The translations under genes were made by a program, and so were the position numbers. From Hormiphora californensis (taxonomy: Eukaryota > Ctenophora > Tentaculata > Cydippida > Pleurobrachiidae): a DNA stretch of 64,000 bases. The DNA lies in contig CM035356.1 of the NCBI GenBank assembly GCA_020137815.1, positions 1 through 64,000 of the forward strand, in the 5' to 3' direction. Below the pieces are notes generated by a model. The model saw only the letters and a list, made by a program, of their open reading frames with translations, was not told the DNA's origin and did no database searches. Numbering within the stretch: the first letter of the stretch is position 1; each line of letters starts with the position of its first letter. Positions 24,301-34,200 of the stretch are shown in pieces.

Positions 24301-27300
24301 GGACCGGAGGCGCAACCCTCCTGACCTCGACCTACGCGGGGAGGAGCACTTTCGAGGAGAATGGATTATGACGCATATTAACTGATTCCCTGGTGTGATG
24401 ACCCCGAGATGTTTTTGGATCTGTCGACGCGAGTATTGGAGAGCGTTAGCGTAAGGACGGTCATGTAGAGGGGTGACGCCGAGATGCACCAGGCCTCGGG
24501 TATCTCGATTGATGCGTACTACGGACAGTCGTGCGCGAGGGGGAGGTGGGAGGTGTGTGAGCTCGGAGGTCAAAATAACGACGCAACCGCAACCCTGAGG
24601 GGGATGGAGTTGTCCGGGGGGGAGAAGGCGACCGATGAGCCCCGTTAGGAGCACTTTTAGGATGCGAAAATACACGATCAAAGAGCCGATGCCCGGTGCG
24701 ACCTCCTCTGAGTAGAGATTGACTCTCGTTAGGGGTCGCCAATGATATCATGTCGATTGGCAAGAGACGGATATTTTGTTGTGTCTCGCCCGCTAGTGAG
24801 ACGAACCGCCTTATGGAGGCAGGCGCCCAATTCCGTCTGGAGACCTCGTGGCCGCTCGAACGGGGTGGTGTGGGAGGGGTCCTTCTTTAACCGATTAGCG
24901 CTGAGAGGACACCATTTAAAGTCACTCTTGCTATGGGCCTCATTTTTCTTATCTCTGTTCCCTCTTCCTTTTATTTTTTATTGGGTTATTGGAAACTCCT
25001 CCCAGTGTCATCAGACAGTCACCCACTTTCCCTATTTTTGTCATCGATTTAAATCTCACATATTTACTTTCTTTTTCTAGTTCCTAGCCTTTTCCCCTTC
25101 CCCCTTAACCTGTTTTCAGCATGCCTGGTACCTCCAGCAGACTCTCCATGCGGGCGGTGGACCTTCACACTATTATCTCCCTTTACCTTTCCTAGCCGGC
25201 GACCCTTCTTCAACTTCGGAGCGTGCAGTGGATGTTTGAGCAAGATGGTTTTGTTTAAGAACACTCTGTTAATTGGACTATTTATGACCCCTATATATAG
25301 CTAAACTCTAACTTGTTCTCTAGTTTTACCAGTAGATTGATTTAGTATATTAATTACACTTGGTGGCTTTTATAGATTTATCATAATTTGTTATCATGAC
25401 CTTTTTATAAACTTTGGCGTGTTGTGTGTGTGGGTGTGAGTGTGAAAGAGTGTGTATGTGTGTGTGTGGTGTGTGAGTGAGTTTGTGAGTTTGTAAGATG
25501 TATAACATTAGCAACCCTAAACTTAGTGTTTTGATCCATTTTTAACTTTAGAGCTTTAAGAAACTTTTTTTTATCTCTATTTAATTTATTACCTTTTGTA
25601 GTGGAGTATGAAATATTATTATTAAGTTATATTGGGTGCCACCTGTCATTTGTGGCGAGTATGTACGTTGGTGGAGCCCGTGGACGGTGATATTTAACGA
25701 TCCATTGACTTGTCACATACCTGTTCTAAATGTTTTCCCGATAAAAAGTGGCCAGAGAAGTGGGTCACCGCTACATGACACTCATGCCTATAACTGCCAA
25801 GTTTTCAAAAAAATTTTAACACCCACCACCCCCCACATATTTTGCACTTTAAAAGTGCCAAACTTAACGCAGCGTTAAATCCTGCTTCGATTATATTGGC
25901 TATGCAATCTATCTATGACGTAAGGGAGAGAAGTTATCGCAAAAAATTGTTGAAATCCCCCCCCCCCCCCCCCCGCTGTAATCTACTCATACCGTGAATC
26001 GTGGGAATCTCCTGCCGCTTGATAATGATCGACGGCTTCCTTAAAATGAGTTACAGCGTCCTCAAGATTATCATTTTCTATACTTATCTGACGAATAGTT
26101 TTAGAATTGCCCGATGGAACATGCACTTTTATCAAGGATACAACTTAAGGGTACACCTGGCGTTTTTCATCATCGAGTGCCCAACCAAATGACTTCACCA
26201 GGGTTTAGGCCATACAAAATGGACCTCAAATATGCAATTTAGCCCTAAAGTCGAATTCATATTTTTGCTACAGCCTATTTCAAATCGGCGTTTTTTTTCA
26301 ATTTTTGTTGAAATTTTTAACCTCAGGACCACTTTTTTTGAGATAGAACATTAAATTCTTGGAATTTGAAGGAATATGAAGGTAAATAAGCCCAAAGAAG
26401 GATTTTGAAATGGAGCTTATTTCGGCCATGAGAAACGGTTACTTTTTTGCGTCTTGACCCGCTGGCTGAGAAGTTCCCATGCTTCATTAGAGATGAAAAA
26501 TCGGAAATAGTGCCCAAAACGATTATCTATGTGGCCCAAAAAATTTTGGAACTTCCGCCAAAGATGTGGTGTACAGGCTTGTTTTGTGAAACCCCGTCTT
26601 TTTGAAAAAGAGGGAAATTCCCTGTATCTCAAAAACGGATGATCGTAGAGACCTGGGACCAAGCTTAACGATTCAGAAGGTCCGATTGGGGGGGTCTTCT
26701 GAGAGACATTTTGCTCTCTACTCCAACCGTTTTTGCTGTAATTGCAAAAAACCAAATTCTATGAAACAGGGGGATCAACTCTATTCCAGCAGCCTGCTTC
26801 GGGATGATTTCCCCCTTACTTGCTGATACTTTTTGCAATTACAGCAAAAAACGGTTGGAGTAGGAGTAAATGTCTCTAGAAGACCCCCCCAAAATCGGAC
26901 CTTCTGAATCGATTAAGCTTGGTCCCAGGTCTCTACGATCATCCGTTTTGAGATACAGGGAATTTCCCTCTTTTCAAAAAAGACGGGTTTCACAAAACAA
27001 GCCCTGTACACCACATCTTTGGCGGGAAAGTTCCAAATTTTTGGGCCACATAGATAATCGTTTTGGGCAACTATTTCCAGATTTCATCTCTAATGAAGCA
27101 TGGGAACATTCTCAGCCAGCGTGTCAAAGACGCAAAAAAGTAAAAACCGTTCTCATGGCCAGAAATAAGCTCCATTTCAAAAATCCTTCTTGGGCTTATT
27201 TACCTTCATATTCTCTTCAAATTCCAAGAATTTATGTTTCTATCTCAAAAAAAGTGGTCCTGAGGTTAAAAATTTCAACACAAAATGAAAAAACGCCGAT

Positions 27301-28773
27301 TGAAAATAGCTTGTAGCAAAATATGAATTCGACTTTAGAGGCTAAAATTGATATATTGGAGGTCCATTTTGTATGGCCTAAACCCTGGTGAAGTCATTTG
27401 GTTGGGCACTCGATGATGAAAAACGCCAGGTGTACCCTTAAATGTAGGGGCTACAAAAATACGGAAGTTACGGGTCCCAAAAAGTTCACAGTTACGAGTT
27501 CACAGCACCAAAGAGAAGGGGCAAGCCGAAAGACTGTACACTTTGTATTTTAGAGAGAATATTCTACAGTATGATCGGGAAAGTGTAGCCCGTTTATTAA
27601 ACTGTTCTGTCCAAACAACCAACTTACCTCACCAAGTTTTATTTTCACTTTAGCAAGTTTTTCCAGTGAGTTCGCTCTACTATAGATTACTCTAGATAAT
27701 TCAAGCACCTCCCATGCTATTTGAAGTGACGTTATCTCAGTATCATCATCATCATCATCATTATCATCATCATTATCCTCATCATCATCATCATCACAAT
27801 CATTTTTAGGACTATGTTTCCCTGAGCCAATAGCCGACGTCCCAGGAACTACTGCATTGTCAGTTGATAATGACGCTGTTTCTGACGGGTAGGGGTATAG
27901 TTATTTTTAAAAAAAAAATCTTATGTCAATGTGCCCCTGCACTGCCCCCGGATGGTCTACCCTCACTAATGCGAGGGCGCTGATCACTCTAGTGCCCTTG
28001 GTTTTTTCTCTACTCGTTTCCTAAGATGGTTTTTACTGTAAAACCATAAAACGGCTATGTGCGCATCTAATTATCTAATTAACCAGATGAGATAGAGACT
28101 TAATTCCAGCATCTACCCCACTAATGTGAGGACGCTGAACACTCTAGTGCCCTCGGGTTTTGCTCTACTCCTATTCTAAGGGTACTTATGGTTTTAGCCA
28201 CAGGCTGAAAGCACCCTGTAACCAATTAGGCCCAATTAAGTCAAGTTCTTCATCGCCGATTTTGAGACAAACTAAGGGGTGTTTCTAGGGACCCTATGGA
28301 GTACCCTAGAAGTGGAGGTACTACCCGCATCCTCCATATCCTTAAATCGATAGTGTTTACGCAGTGAATACAGAGCGAATGCAGAGTGAATGCAGAGCGA
28401 ATGCAGAGTGAATGCAGAGTGAATGCAGAGCGAATGCAGAGTGAATGCAGAGTGAATGCAGAGTGAATGCAGAGCGAATACGCAATCATTGGTAATATCC
28501 TACCAGAACTAGAATGTAAATACTAGAATGTAAATACGCAGTGATAAAAAAATTGGATATTGTTGCTACAACCCGAAAAAAAAGTGGTTTTGTCTCTCTC
28601 TCTCTCTCTCTCTCTCCCTCTCCCTCTCCTTCTCCCTCTCCCTCTCTATCTCTATCTCTATCTCTATCTCTATCTCCCTCTCCCTCTCTATCTCTATCTT
28701 ACTCTATCTCCCTCTCCTATCTTATCTCTATTCCCTACTCTAGAGAGAGAAGAGAGAGAAGAGAGAGAGACAG

Positions 28774-28813
<40 letters not shown>

Positions 28814-30308
28814 AGAGAGATGGGGAGAAGAGAGAGAGAGAAGAGAGGAGAGAGAGAGAGAGAGAGAAAACCACTTTTTTTCGGGTTGTAGCAACAATAT
28901 CCAATTTTTTATCACTGCGTATTTACGGCATTCTAGTTCTGGTAGGATATTACCAATGATTGCGTATTCGCTCTGCATTCACTGCGTATTCGCTCTGTAT
29001 TCACTGCGTATTCATCTTGTTTCACTGCGTAAACAGTTCTGGTAGGATATCCCCAATGATTGCGTATTCACTCTGCATTCACTGCGTATTCACTCTGGAA
29101 CCACTCTGCTTCACTCTGCATTCACTCTGCATTCACTCTGCATTCACTCTGCATTCGCTCTGCATTCACTCTGCATTCACTCTGCATTCGCTCTGCATTC
29201 ACTCTGCATTCGCTCTGTATTCACTGCGTAAACACTATCGATTTAAGGATATGGAGGATGCGGGTAGTACCGAAGTGGAATTAGCTTTAGAACGATTATG
29301 CCCGCCAACATTCTCATTTCTTACATGAAGGCGGGACAGACATTTCGGATGATTTATAAATCACTCAAACAGTATAGAACAAATCCTTATGTTTTAGTAG
29401 CACTAAATTGTGCGCCACATAGCGGAATTGTGCGCCACACATTTCCTGAAAACGTGTCAATGAAGTGGTTTATGAAGGAGCAGGTTGTTGTTGTGTGCAC
29501 GGCTCTAGTTGCTACATGTTGCCCCGCAACCTGAAACGGGACAAGAGAGCTGACTTGCTACACATAATCACTATATCCGTTTAGATTTCTAAACCCCCTA
29601 TGCCTTTTTTGCAAAAGGCATCCGGGTGAAAATTTCATCATATGATTACCGGACTATATAATATTGCAGGGAATGACTAGTTTGCCCTTACCAGTGTTCT
29701 CAGTAGCAAGGTTGCTACCCAACAGTTGTGATTCTTCCCGGGCCAGCTCAAGGAGAGCAGTAGCGTATTGGTAGTAGGGTTGTGCACATGCAACATGCAA
29801 TTCATCTTCATATTTAGCTGACGTCAGCCCACATAGCTCCTCACAAGCGTCCACTGTCGGAGAGTTTATTTAATTCAAAATATTATTATATTTTAAGCAA
29901 TGCAATCTGGAGCAAAACTGATTTAAATAATAATTGTAAGAAATTAGAAACCCGGCCCATGATATACAGTCGGACCCCGATTTAGTGGCATCCTCGGGGG
30001 AAAAAAATCCTGCCACTAAATCGGGGTGCCACTAAATCGGGGTCAAATAATGTTAATTTCCTATACCGGGGGAAAAAATCCTGCCACTAAATCGGGGTGC
30101 CAGTAAATCGGGGGCCACTGAATCGGGGTCCGACTGTAATTATTCTCACCCCTTAGCTGTACTAAAAATGCAATTTACCAGCGTTCCTGTGATCACCAAG
30201 GGCAAAGTTCCGGTTGATAAATTGCTGTAGTTTTTGTATTTTAGCATCGTTTATTACTCCTGCTTCCGTGAGGGAACTACAGTTTTGGAGATTCTCCGAA
30301 CTAACCAT
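12190..30308 (-). CDS. NASP: NASP-like histone chaperone (7 exons, 403 aa)
   Basis: Coding exons on the minus strand: 30308-30179, 29853-29692, 27881-27628, 26087-25993, 18018-17895, 13916-13661, 12380-12190. All introns are GT..AG and all phases agree (1212 nt in total). Family knowledge: NASP binds histone H3-H4 (and H1), acts in the nucleus and keeps a soluble histone pool. Seen: an N-terminal TPR (residues about 25-95, including YYQYATALLELAREESQLLG); an Asp-rich insert (about 125-146) inside the second TPR, a NASP hallmark; TPRs with KIKLGEISIEN and SDAVGYFDKCIEL; ISHLVRKK at 313-320; a bipartite basic cluster (KR 382-383, KRIK 394-397). The start is the first ATG of exon 1. The last five codons and the stop come from an inserted element. 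A further small exon between exons 5 and 6 cannot be excluded, since vertebrate NASP is a little longer there. Confidence 0.9.
12620..13643. repeat. 1.0-kb hairpin foldback in the last NASP intron
   Basis: The left arm (12620-13107, starting CAGAAAATTTCCTTGTTCC) is mirrored at 13141-13643 with only scattered mismatches and small indels. The loop is a short CT-rich tract. It fills most of the 1280-bp intron and ends 15 bases from the exon 6 donor GT. Confidence 0.95.
13661..13916 (-). CDS. NASP: NASP exon 6 (ISHLVRKK exon)
   Basis: Acceptor GTTTATTTCACAG; encodes a helical GEERESLIEMRSEVVKM segment, a Thr/Pro/Ala linker and ISHLVRKK. Donor G|GTGAGT, phase 1. Open frame extends upstream but crosses the polypyrimidine tract. 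Confidence 0.9.
13998..14870. repeat. Nested TTAAAGTGAGAGTGGA foldback elements
   Basis: An outer copy starts TTAAAGTGAGAGTGGACCGA at 13998 and its other arm degrades toward 14865. A second, better preserved copy (about 14091-14485) is nested inside: arms run from TTAAAGTGAGAGTGGACCGG to CCACTCTCACTTTAA and are internally symmetric. The family recurs at 18034, 20143 and 30619. Confidence 0.8.
14941..16978. mobile_element. Pogo/Tigger-like MITE complex (ACAGTCGGACCCCGATTTA)
   Basis: The left TIR ACAGTCGGACCCCGATTTAG at 14942 has its inverse CCGACTGTA at 16970-16978, flanked by TA as in pogo/Tc1-mariner elements. Inside lie another TIR (15773), repeated inverted blocks with CTAATTAGACGGTTCG (about 15070-15300 and 16040-16480), a short ATA/AAT repeat (about 15567-15585) and a separate palindrome (16592-16930). 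No transposase ORF. Confidence 0.75.
16592..16930. repeat. Near-perfect palindrome, ~165-bp arms
   Basis: TTAAAGTGAGAGAGAACAGC at 16592 is mirrored at 16930. The arms match through AACTAAAACTTTAGTGAAAA and the central GGGCCCATAATGGGCG. It is inserted in the pogo-like complex, and its termini resemble the TTAAAGTGAGAG family. Confidence 0.92.
17085..17635. repeat. Direct repeat pair, 85-bp unit, with AATTACATGTAATT block between
   Basis: GGAGGCCCTGAGACCAGCGG starts near 17091 and 17552 and runs on to AAAACTCC(G/A)CGTTTTGGT. Between them (about 17420-17510) is a palindromic cluster of AATTACATGTAATT. An inverted, degraded copy of the same unit lies at about 40672-40733. Confidence 0.75.
17735..17845. 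repeat. Pogo-like MITE fragment
   Basis: ACCCCGATTTAGTGGCACCC followed by the GGGGTCCGACTGTA end at 17832-17845. Related to the TIRs at 14941, 29965 and 40471. Confidence 0.7.
17895..18018 (-). CDS. NASP: NASP exon 5
   Basis: Acceptor TTTCATCTACAG; encodes NISSAYYMMGLSANLNQIYSD... a TPR ending in NKEQ. Donor CAG|GTATAA, phase 0. An inserted repeat begins 16 bases upstream of the acceptor AG. Confidence 0.92.
18034..18240. repeat. TTAAAGTGAGAGTGGA element abutting NASP exon 5
   Basis: Starts TTAAAGTGAGAGTGGATCGA at 18034 and runs through the CATTTTGC and CGCTTAAAATTGACCC blocks shared with the 13998 and 20143 copies. The opposite arm is not found, so it is truncated near 18240. Confidence 0.75.
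18417..18608. repeat. Small foldback, ~30-bp arms
   Basis: AATTTTTTAATCAAGGGACA with GGGG on the left is mirrored by CCCC and TGTCCCTTGATTAAAAAATT. About 190 bp; lies in the large NASP intron. Confidence 0.8.
19123..19919 (+). pseudogene. LINE ORF1 remnant, two frames
   Basis: The first frame (19123-19353) is followed by a second (from about 19335 to 19919) after a one-base shift. The second has a helical VVELKKDVEVLKEKI start, then NTIILAELPEEDSETP and IGIVHRNGVRKSKTRSVTVVM, like the RRM-like and C-terminal parts of CR1/L2 ORF1 proteins. It lies antisense in a NASP intron. The shift makes it non-functional. Confidence 0.6.
20143..20613. repeat. TTAAAGTGAGAGTGGACCGG foldback, complete copy
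   Basis: The left end TTAAAGTGAGAGTGGACCGG at 20143 is matched by CCACTCTCACTTTAA at 20599-20613. Arms stay complementary inwards through AATCTCTACTACCTACAACA. Inserted between the ORF1 and ORF2 remnants of the LINE. Confidence 0.9.
20731..23746 (+). pseudogene. LINE ORF2 remnant (endonuclease and RT), multiple frameshifts
   Basis: Endonuclease pieces: RNPGPRGLKVLYNNVQGL, a DIVILNESWL segment, then GVLIAHRENINISSFKF in another frame. RT pieces: GQLFSPLLFVLFINDI (motif B region) and MALYADDLKLW (motif C with intact YADD) near 22856-22980, then NKCKVVSTR and VQRDLGVLV. Frames change many times, so it is a fossil CR1-like LINE, probably the same copy as the ORF1 remnant at 19123. It sits antisense to NASP in the 8-kb intron. 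Confidence 0.8.
23747..25635. other. Unassigned: GC-rich segment then AT/GT-rich tail
   Basis: 23750-25090 is markedly more GC-rich than its flanks, with no recognised coding region. 25090-25635 is AT-rich with a (TG)n tract near 25420-25480, and could be the LINE 3'UTR displaced by the GC-rich insertion. No gene is supported. Confidence 0.35.
25993..26087 (-). CDS. NASP: NASP exon 4
   Basis: Acceptor TTCGTCAG; encodes ISIENDNLEDAVTHFKEAVDHYQ, a TPR helix pair matching the NASP LGE(V/I)S(V/I)E region. Donor CG|GTATGAGT, phase 2. Confidence 0.92.
26146..27442. repeat. 1.3-kb foldback in NASP intron 3
   Basis: TAAGGGTACACCTGGCGTTT at 26146 is mirrored by AACGCCAGGTGTACCCTTA at 27442. The two arms, about 630 bp each, match nearly throughout. 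ORFs inside are mirror translations, not genes. No transposase. Confidence 0.93.
27628..27881 (-). CDS. NASP: NASP exon 3 with acidic insert
   Basis: Acceptor CCCGTCAG at 27882; encodes a Ser/Gly-rich stretch, an Asp run written by a (GAT)n microsatellite, then IAWEVLELSRVIYSR and KVKIKLGE. Donor GAG|GTAAGT, phase 0. The acidic run inside the TPR is typical of NASP. Confidence 0.92.
27736..27802. repeat. (ATC/ATT)n microsatellite, coding in NASP exon 3
   Basis: A run of ATC, with ATT and CTC interruptions, on the plus strand reads as Asp with Asn and Glu interruptions in NASP. It writes the acidic insert and is a likely site of length variation. Confidence 0.9.
28312..29278. repeat. Foldback with 11-bp tandem repeats and (CT)n/(GA)n core
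   Basis: Outer arms (CGCATCCTCCATATCC at about 28327, inverse at about 29248-29263) enclose runs of GAATGCAGAGT/C (28376-28475) and their complement (28972-29222), then a polypyrimidine tract (28592-28740) facing a polypurine tract (28741-28868). Repetitive ORFs here are translations of the 11-mer. Confidence 0.9.
29335..29640. repeat. Dispersed repeat (CACTCAAAC..GTATAGAACAAATC), copy 1
   Basis: The block from ATTTATAAATCACTCAAACA through TGTGCGCCACA and the TGAAGGAGCA end, followed by CAAAAGGCATCCGGGTGAA, recurs at 31665-31850 and inverted at 34740-35010. Confidence 0.7.
29692..29853 (-). CDS. NASP: NASP exon 2
   Basis: Acceptor CTCTCCGACAG; encodes DACEELCGL...YYQYATALLELAREESQLLG, the best-conserved NASP TPR helix pair. 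Donor G|GTAAGG, phase 1. Confidence 0.92.
29965..30139. mobile_element. Pogo-like MITE in NASP intron 1
   Basis: Ends ACAGTCGGACCCCGATTTAG and ...AATCGGGGTCCGACTGT, flanked by TA on both sides (TA target duplication). Internal units CACTAAATCGGGGT repeat in both orientations. Confidence 0.88.
30179..30308 (-). CDS. NASP: NASP exon 1 (coding)
   Basis: Starts at ATG 30308-30306 and encodes 43 residues ending FALGDHRNA. The donor is G|GTAAAT. Matches the first SHNi-TPR helix of NASP. Phase 1 end. Confidence 0.88.
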
Positions 30309-31156
30309 AATATTGCTACTAGATACTATCTAGATGTAGATCTGTAGATAGGGCAAAGTTAAGTAATCACATCAAATATCGCCAACAAAAATTGTGCCAA
30401 TTATCCCGGATTATGTACATATTAGGTTGTCCCAGAAAGAATGTCGTGTACCAATTTTTAGGAGAAATACATGGGTTAGAGACTTCTAACCGGTTCTATC
30501 TTGTCAATCAGACGATTTCAGGAACGTGTCCAAAAATTCAAATGCTCATTTTATTCGTTCGTAATTCAGTATTTTGAAACCCAAAGTCGAGGTGCCGCTG
30601 AACAAAGGTTTTGCATATCTTAAAGTGAGAGTGGACAGAATCAGAATTGGACAAACTTTTTGGAGGTTGTAGAGATTAGTTCTATGAGCATTTTGCCTTT
30701 TTGCCGCTCAAAATCGACCCATCCATCACTGAGATATTTTTGTTACTCTCGGGGAATTCTTGTTTAATCAGTATGTAACAAACAGGATAGAAACAATCAT
30801 CGTGTTTTACTAACACATTCTGAATATAAGCAGTGAGGTTGACATGTCCATGCACAGAAGCAGAGCAATGCAATTCAGCATATTACATATTTTAAGAATT
30901 TGTTAGTAAAACACAAGGATTGTTTCTATCCTGTATGATAAATTTGATTCTAGTATTATTAAATAGTTATCCCTTCGTGGGTGCATAGCTGAGAATGAAA
31001 GATACGTTACATATATCCTTAGATGCCTTTTAGCAAAAGGCATCCGGGGAAGGCCTTCACCCGGGCGGGGCAAAAATTACAAGAGTAAAGTAAATCAACA
31101 ATGTTTCTTTTAAAACATATTCAAATAATTATATATGCTGCACCTTTATAATACAT
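30309..31156. promoter_or_regulatory. AKAP17A-NASP intergenic interval
   Basis: About 850 bp between the AKAP17A stop and the NASP start, both minus strand. It must contain the AKAP17A 3' end and the NASP promoter. No TATA box or canonical AATAAA is convincing; a repeat fills 30619-30955. Inferred from position only. Confidence 0.4.
30619..30955. repeat. TTAAAGTGAGAGTGGA element, 3'-truncated, upstream of NASP
   Basis: Starts TTAAAGTGAGAGTGGACAGA and carries the family's internal AAACAGGATAGAAACAATC block and its inverse. It loses the terminal arm near 30955. It lies in the short interval between AKAP17A and NASP, that is, in the presumed NASP promoter region. Confidence 0.75.
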
Positions 31157-31291
31157 TTAAATAATTATATGCTTTTTCTTTTGAATCTTATCTTGAGTCT
31201 TCTGTTTTTTCTCCTCAAATTGCTTAAACTTCTTCATTAATTTCTCTCGCAACTCTTTTTCCCGAACTTTCATCGCTTCTGCACTTTTCGC
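31157..31291 (-). CDS. AKAP17A: AKAP17A exon 9 and stop
   Basis: Acceptor CCTATTTTTCAG; encodes AKSAEAMKVREKELREKLMKK... ending KKKHIII and TAA at 31159-31157. No canonical polyadenylation hexamer is obvious downstream. Confidence 0.88.
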   Translation of the reverse strand, partial: AKSAEAMKVREKELREKLMKKFKQFEEKKQKTQDKIQKKKHIII

Positions 31292-34200
31292 CTGAAAAAT
31301 AGGATCAAAAATGTTATTTACATTATGTTATCGGATAAAACCTGGCTAATAAGCACAAAGGTGGCTTCAATTGAATACGTTAGAACTTTGCAACTACAAT
31401 TAGACATTTATTTATGGATCTTTTAATAATCTGTGCCGAATCCCTCTGTGCCGAATAGTCACTGATGGTCTAAAGCAGGGTTCGGGCATCCTGTGTACCG
31501 ACGATGTCCCTATACCCAATTCGTCGGTACACAGGTCACTGGACCAGGCCGACTCCACCTGATGGCTAGAAAAATGTTCCCAACAAGAATAACTGCATTA
31601 TGTTTCATAATGCTATGTTTCCCCGCCAACCTTTATTTTCATAACCATCTAATGTGAAGGAGGGACAGACATTTCCGATCATTTATGAATCACTCAAACC
31701 GTATAGAACAAATCTTTGTGTTTTAGTAGCACTAAATTACGTGCCACATTGCGCGGCTCACATTTCCTGAAAACGTGCCATTGAAGTATTTGATGAAGGA
31801 GCAACACTGTTGTCCCTCGCAACTGAGTGGGTTACGTTACAAAAAAAGCGTGACACTTCATTAGTATGTAAAACTAGCGCACCCATTGGGTGCGCCTCAA
31901 ATAAGGGGTGTTCACAAACCATTATGTATTCCCACATTTGATGGTTGCCATGGCAACTAAATCGGTAACTATGGAGACTGAATTTCTAAATTATGTTCCG
32001 AAATAATCACCAACTGTGCCAGCAGAGTTTAAACATCTGCTCCCAAGTAGAAGGCCGGCTGTTTAACGTACACATTTCGTTGCCCGGCTTTGAGTTTTCC
32101 ATCATAGTTCCATTCGACACTCCCATAATAATGGGTGTGGAAAGTCATGTGAGTACAGAGCTGATGCTTATGAGAAATGTGACACTAACAGTGGTTCTGA
32201 TGAGGTTGGCTATTTAAGTGAAATGTGGTCAGATCAGCAGGAGAACAGCAGAAGACCCAAAACAACTGTTCAAACTTGAAACTGTGTTCATGGCAACAGG
32301 ATCTTAATGACGTGACTGTGCTGTCATGTCAGGAACACGCAGAGGGGATGTTGTGTCAAAAGCCATCAACGAATTAAGCCAGTCTGTGCGCGCGATTTCC
32401 ATGTTCTGAATTACGAAAAATCTCTGGAACAGCTGCACCACTGCAGCACGTCATTGCAAGTTTTTATAAAGGAGCAGTCTGTCGCTTAGATACCGCTGAG
32501 CGAACGGCTTCGACTTCGACGTTCATCTCCAAATTATAATAGAGACTAGCGCACCCATTGGGTGCGCCTCAAGTAAGGGCTTTTTGATTACCCACCCGGC
32601 TTCGCCGGGAGTTTTTTTCGCCGCTCTCAATGTCAATAACACGGTTGCCATGGCAACTGAATTGGTAACTATGAGGACTGGCAAGTTAAAAGTCATTCGA
32701 AAATATTAACAAACTTCCAAAAGTTCCAAAAGTGTGAATAGCAGCTTTACAGCTTTGTGCCTATAAAGCGTTTTATGAAGGAGCAGTCTGTCGCTTAGAT
32801 ACCGCTGAACGAACGACTTCGACTTCGACGTTCATCTCCAAATTATAATAGAGATTGTCGAATTCTAAACCCCTATGCCTTTTTACAAAAGGCATCCGGG
32901 TGAATGCCTTCGGCATTCACCGGGTGGGAAAAAAATTAGCGTTAGCAAATAGCAGGGTTGTTTGGCTTCCGGTACGAAGGCACATCCTTTTAACTTACAA
33001 TTAATGACGAATATATTAATTTAAACATACCTGATCTTCTTGGACCATTTTAATCTCATCCTCTTGCCGCTTCTTTTCTTCGCTGTACCGTTTCATTACA
33101 TCCTGTCTTTGTTCCATCAGTCTCTCTCGCTCCATAGTTGCCACTTTTAAAAGAACTCCCTTTAAAAGCTGTGCTGCGACCTGAAAAGTTGAAAAATTTT
33201 TAAAGGTTTAGTTAACAAGATCTACAACACTTTTCTGTTTTCTGTCTTATGGTATTTCCAATTTTTGCACATGTGTACAATGTACATAGCCGAATTTCAG
33301 CGACAGTTTGATTAGACTCTAAATAAATAATAAATAGTAAAAATAAGTAGTAAAAAATTGTTAAGTTTCTTAGTGGTTTCTGAAATTTAGAGATAGACTG
33401 CTAGGAATACACACTACCGATAACTCCCGGCTAGAAATTGATCAGGGTCACCATTGGGCCCAGCCTCGGTGGCACCAAAATGATCAGCGACATCGAGTTT
33501 GGTCGGTTACGAGCCAAAATAAAGTTTGTATTTTATCGTGTTTGGGAGTTAATTGAATAATCAGTAAAGTTGACTAACTATCCAATTAACTCTCTAATGA
33601 CAAAAAATAGAAAGTTTATTTTGGTACCTACCCCCATTAAATTGATAACTCTGATCATTTTAGTGCACTTGATTCATTTTTAGTTAAAGTTAACTAATTA
33701 TCCATACCAATTAACTCATTAACACAATAAGAAAATTAAGTTTCTCCCCGCCCTGGTCACTGGTGCTCATTGGAAAGATAATTTCGAGCCAAAGAAAAGT
33801 TGTTTACTCAAGGTAAACAATATTACAGGATTCATGAATGAATGAAAGGAATGTTCATTCATGAAAAATGAACTTTTGAAATTTAAATGTAAAACAAAGC
33901 AATCAGTTAGGAAGGAATTAATCCAGCACACTGCCGTAGTTTGTTTTTACACAACTATCACCGTTTTATCGTGACAGCTCGCAAACCGACCCGGAGAATA
34001 TATGGGACACCCTGTATGTGGTGCACAGTGCCACAATGTGGTGCACTATTTAGCACTACTAAAACACAAGGATTTGTGAAAGGAATAACGAACCTGCTTA
34101 CATTCATCCTCCAGGGTCTCTACCTCCTTCATTTCACCTTCATTATTCTTGTTTTGGCTCTTCTTCTCAGTCGTATTATCTTTTTGTCGTTTGTCCTCTT

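Noticed and set aside
24240-24760. GC-rich segment as rRNA or a CpG-island gene
   Set aside because: No rRNA motif recognised and ORFs on both strands show no family; left as unassigned insertion.
26323-27316. Several 64-148 codon ORFs on both strands
   Set aside because: They lie in mirror arms of one foldback and encode reverse translations of each other.
28250-29328. Repetitive ORFs reading (IRSAFTLHSLC)n
   Set aside because: They are translations of an 11-bp tandem repeat in a foldback; the same peptide appears on both arms.
34080-34110. Alternative AKAP17A exon 7 donor GTAAGC
   Set aside because: It is a better donor by consensus but would put exon 8 out of the coiled-coil frame; GTTCGT keeps all phases.
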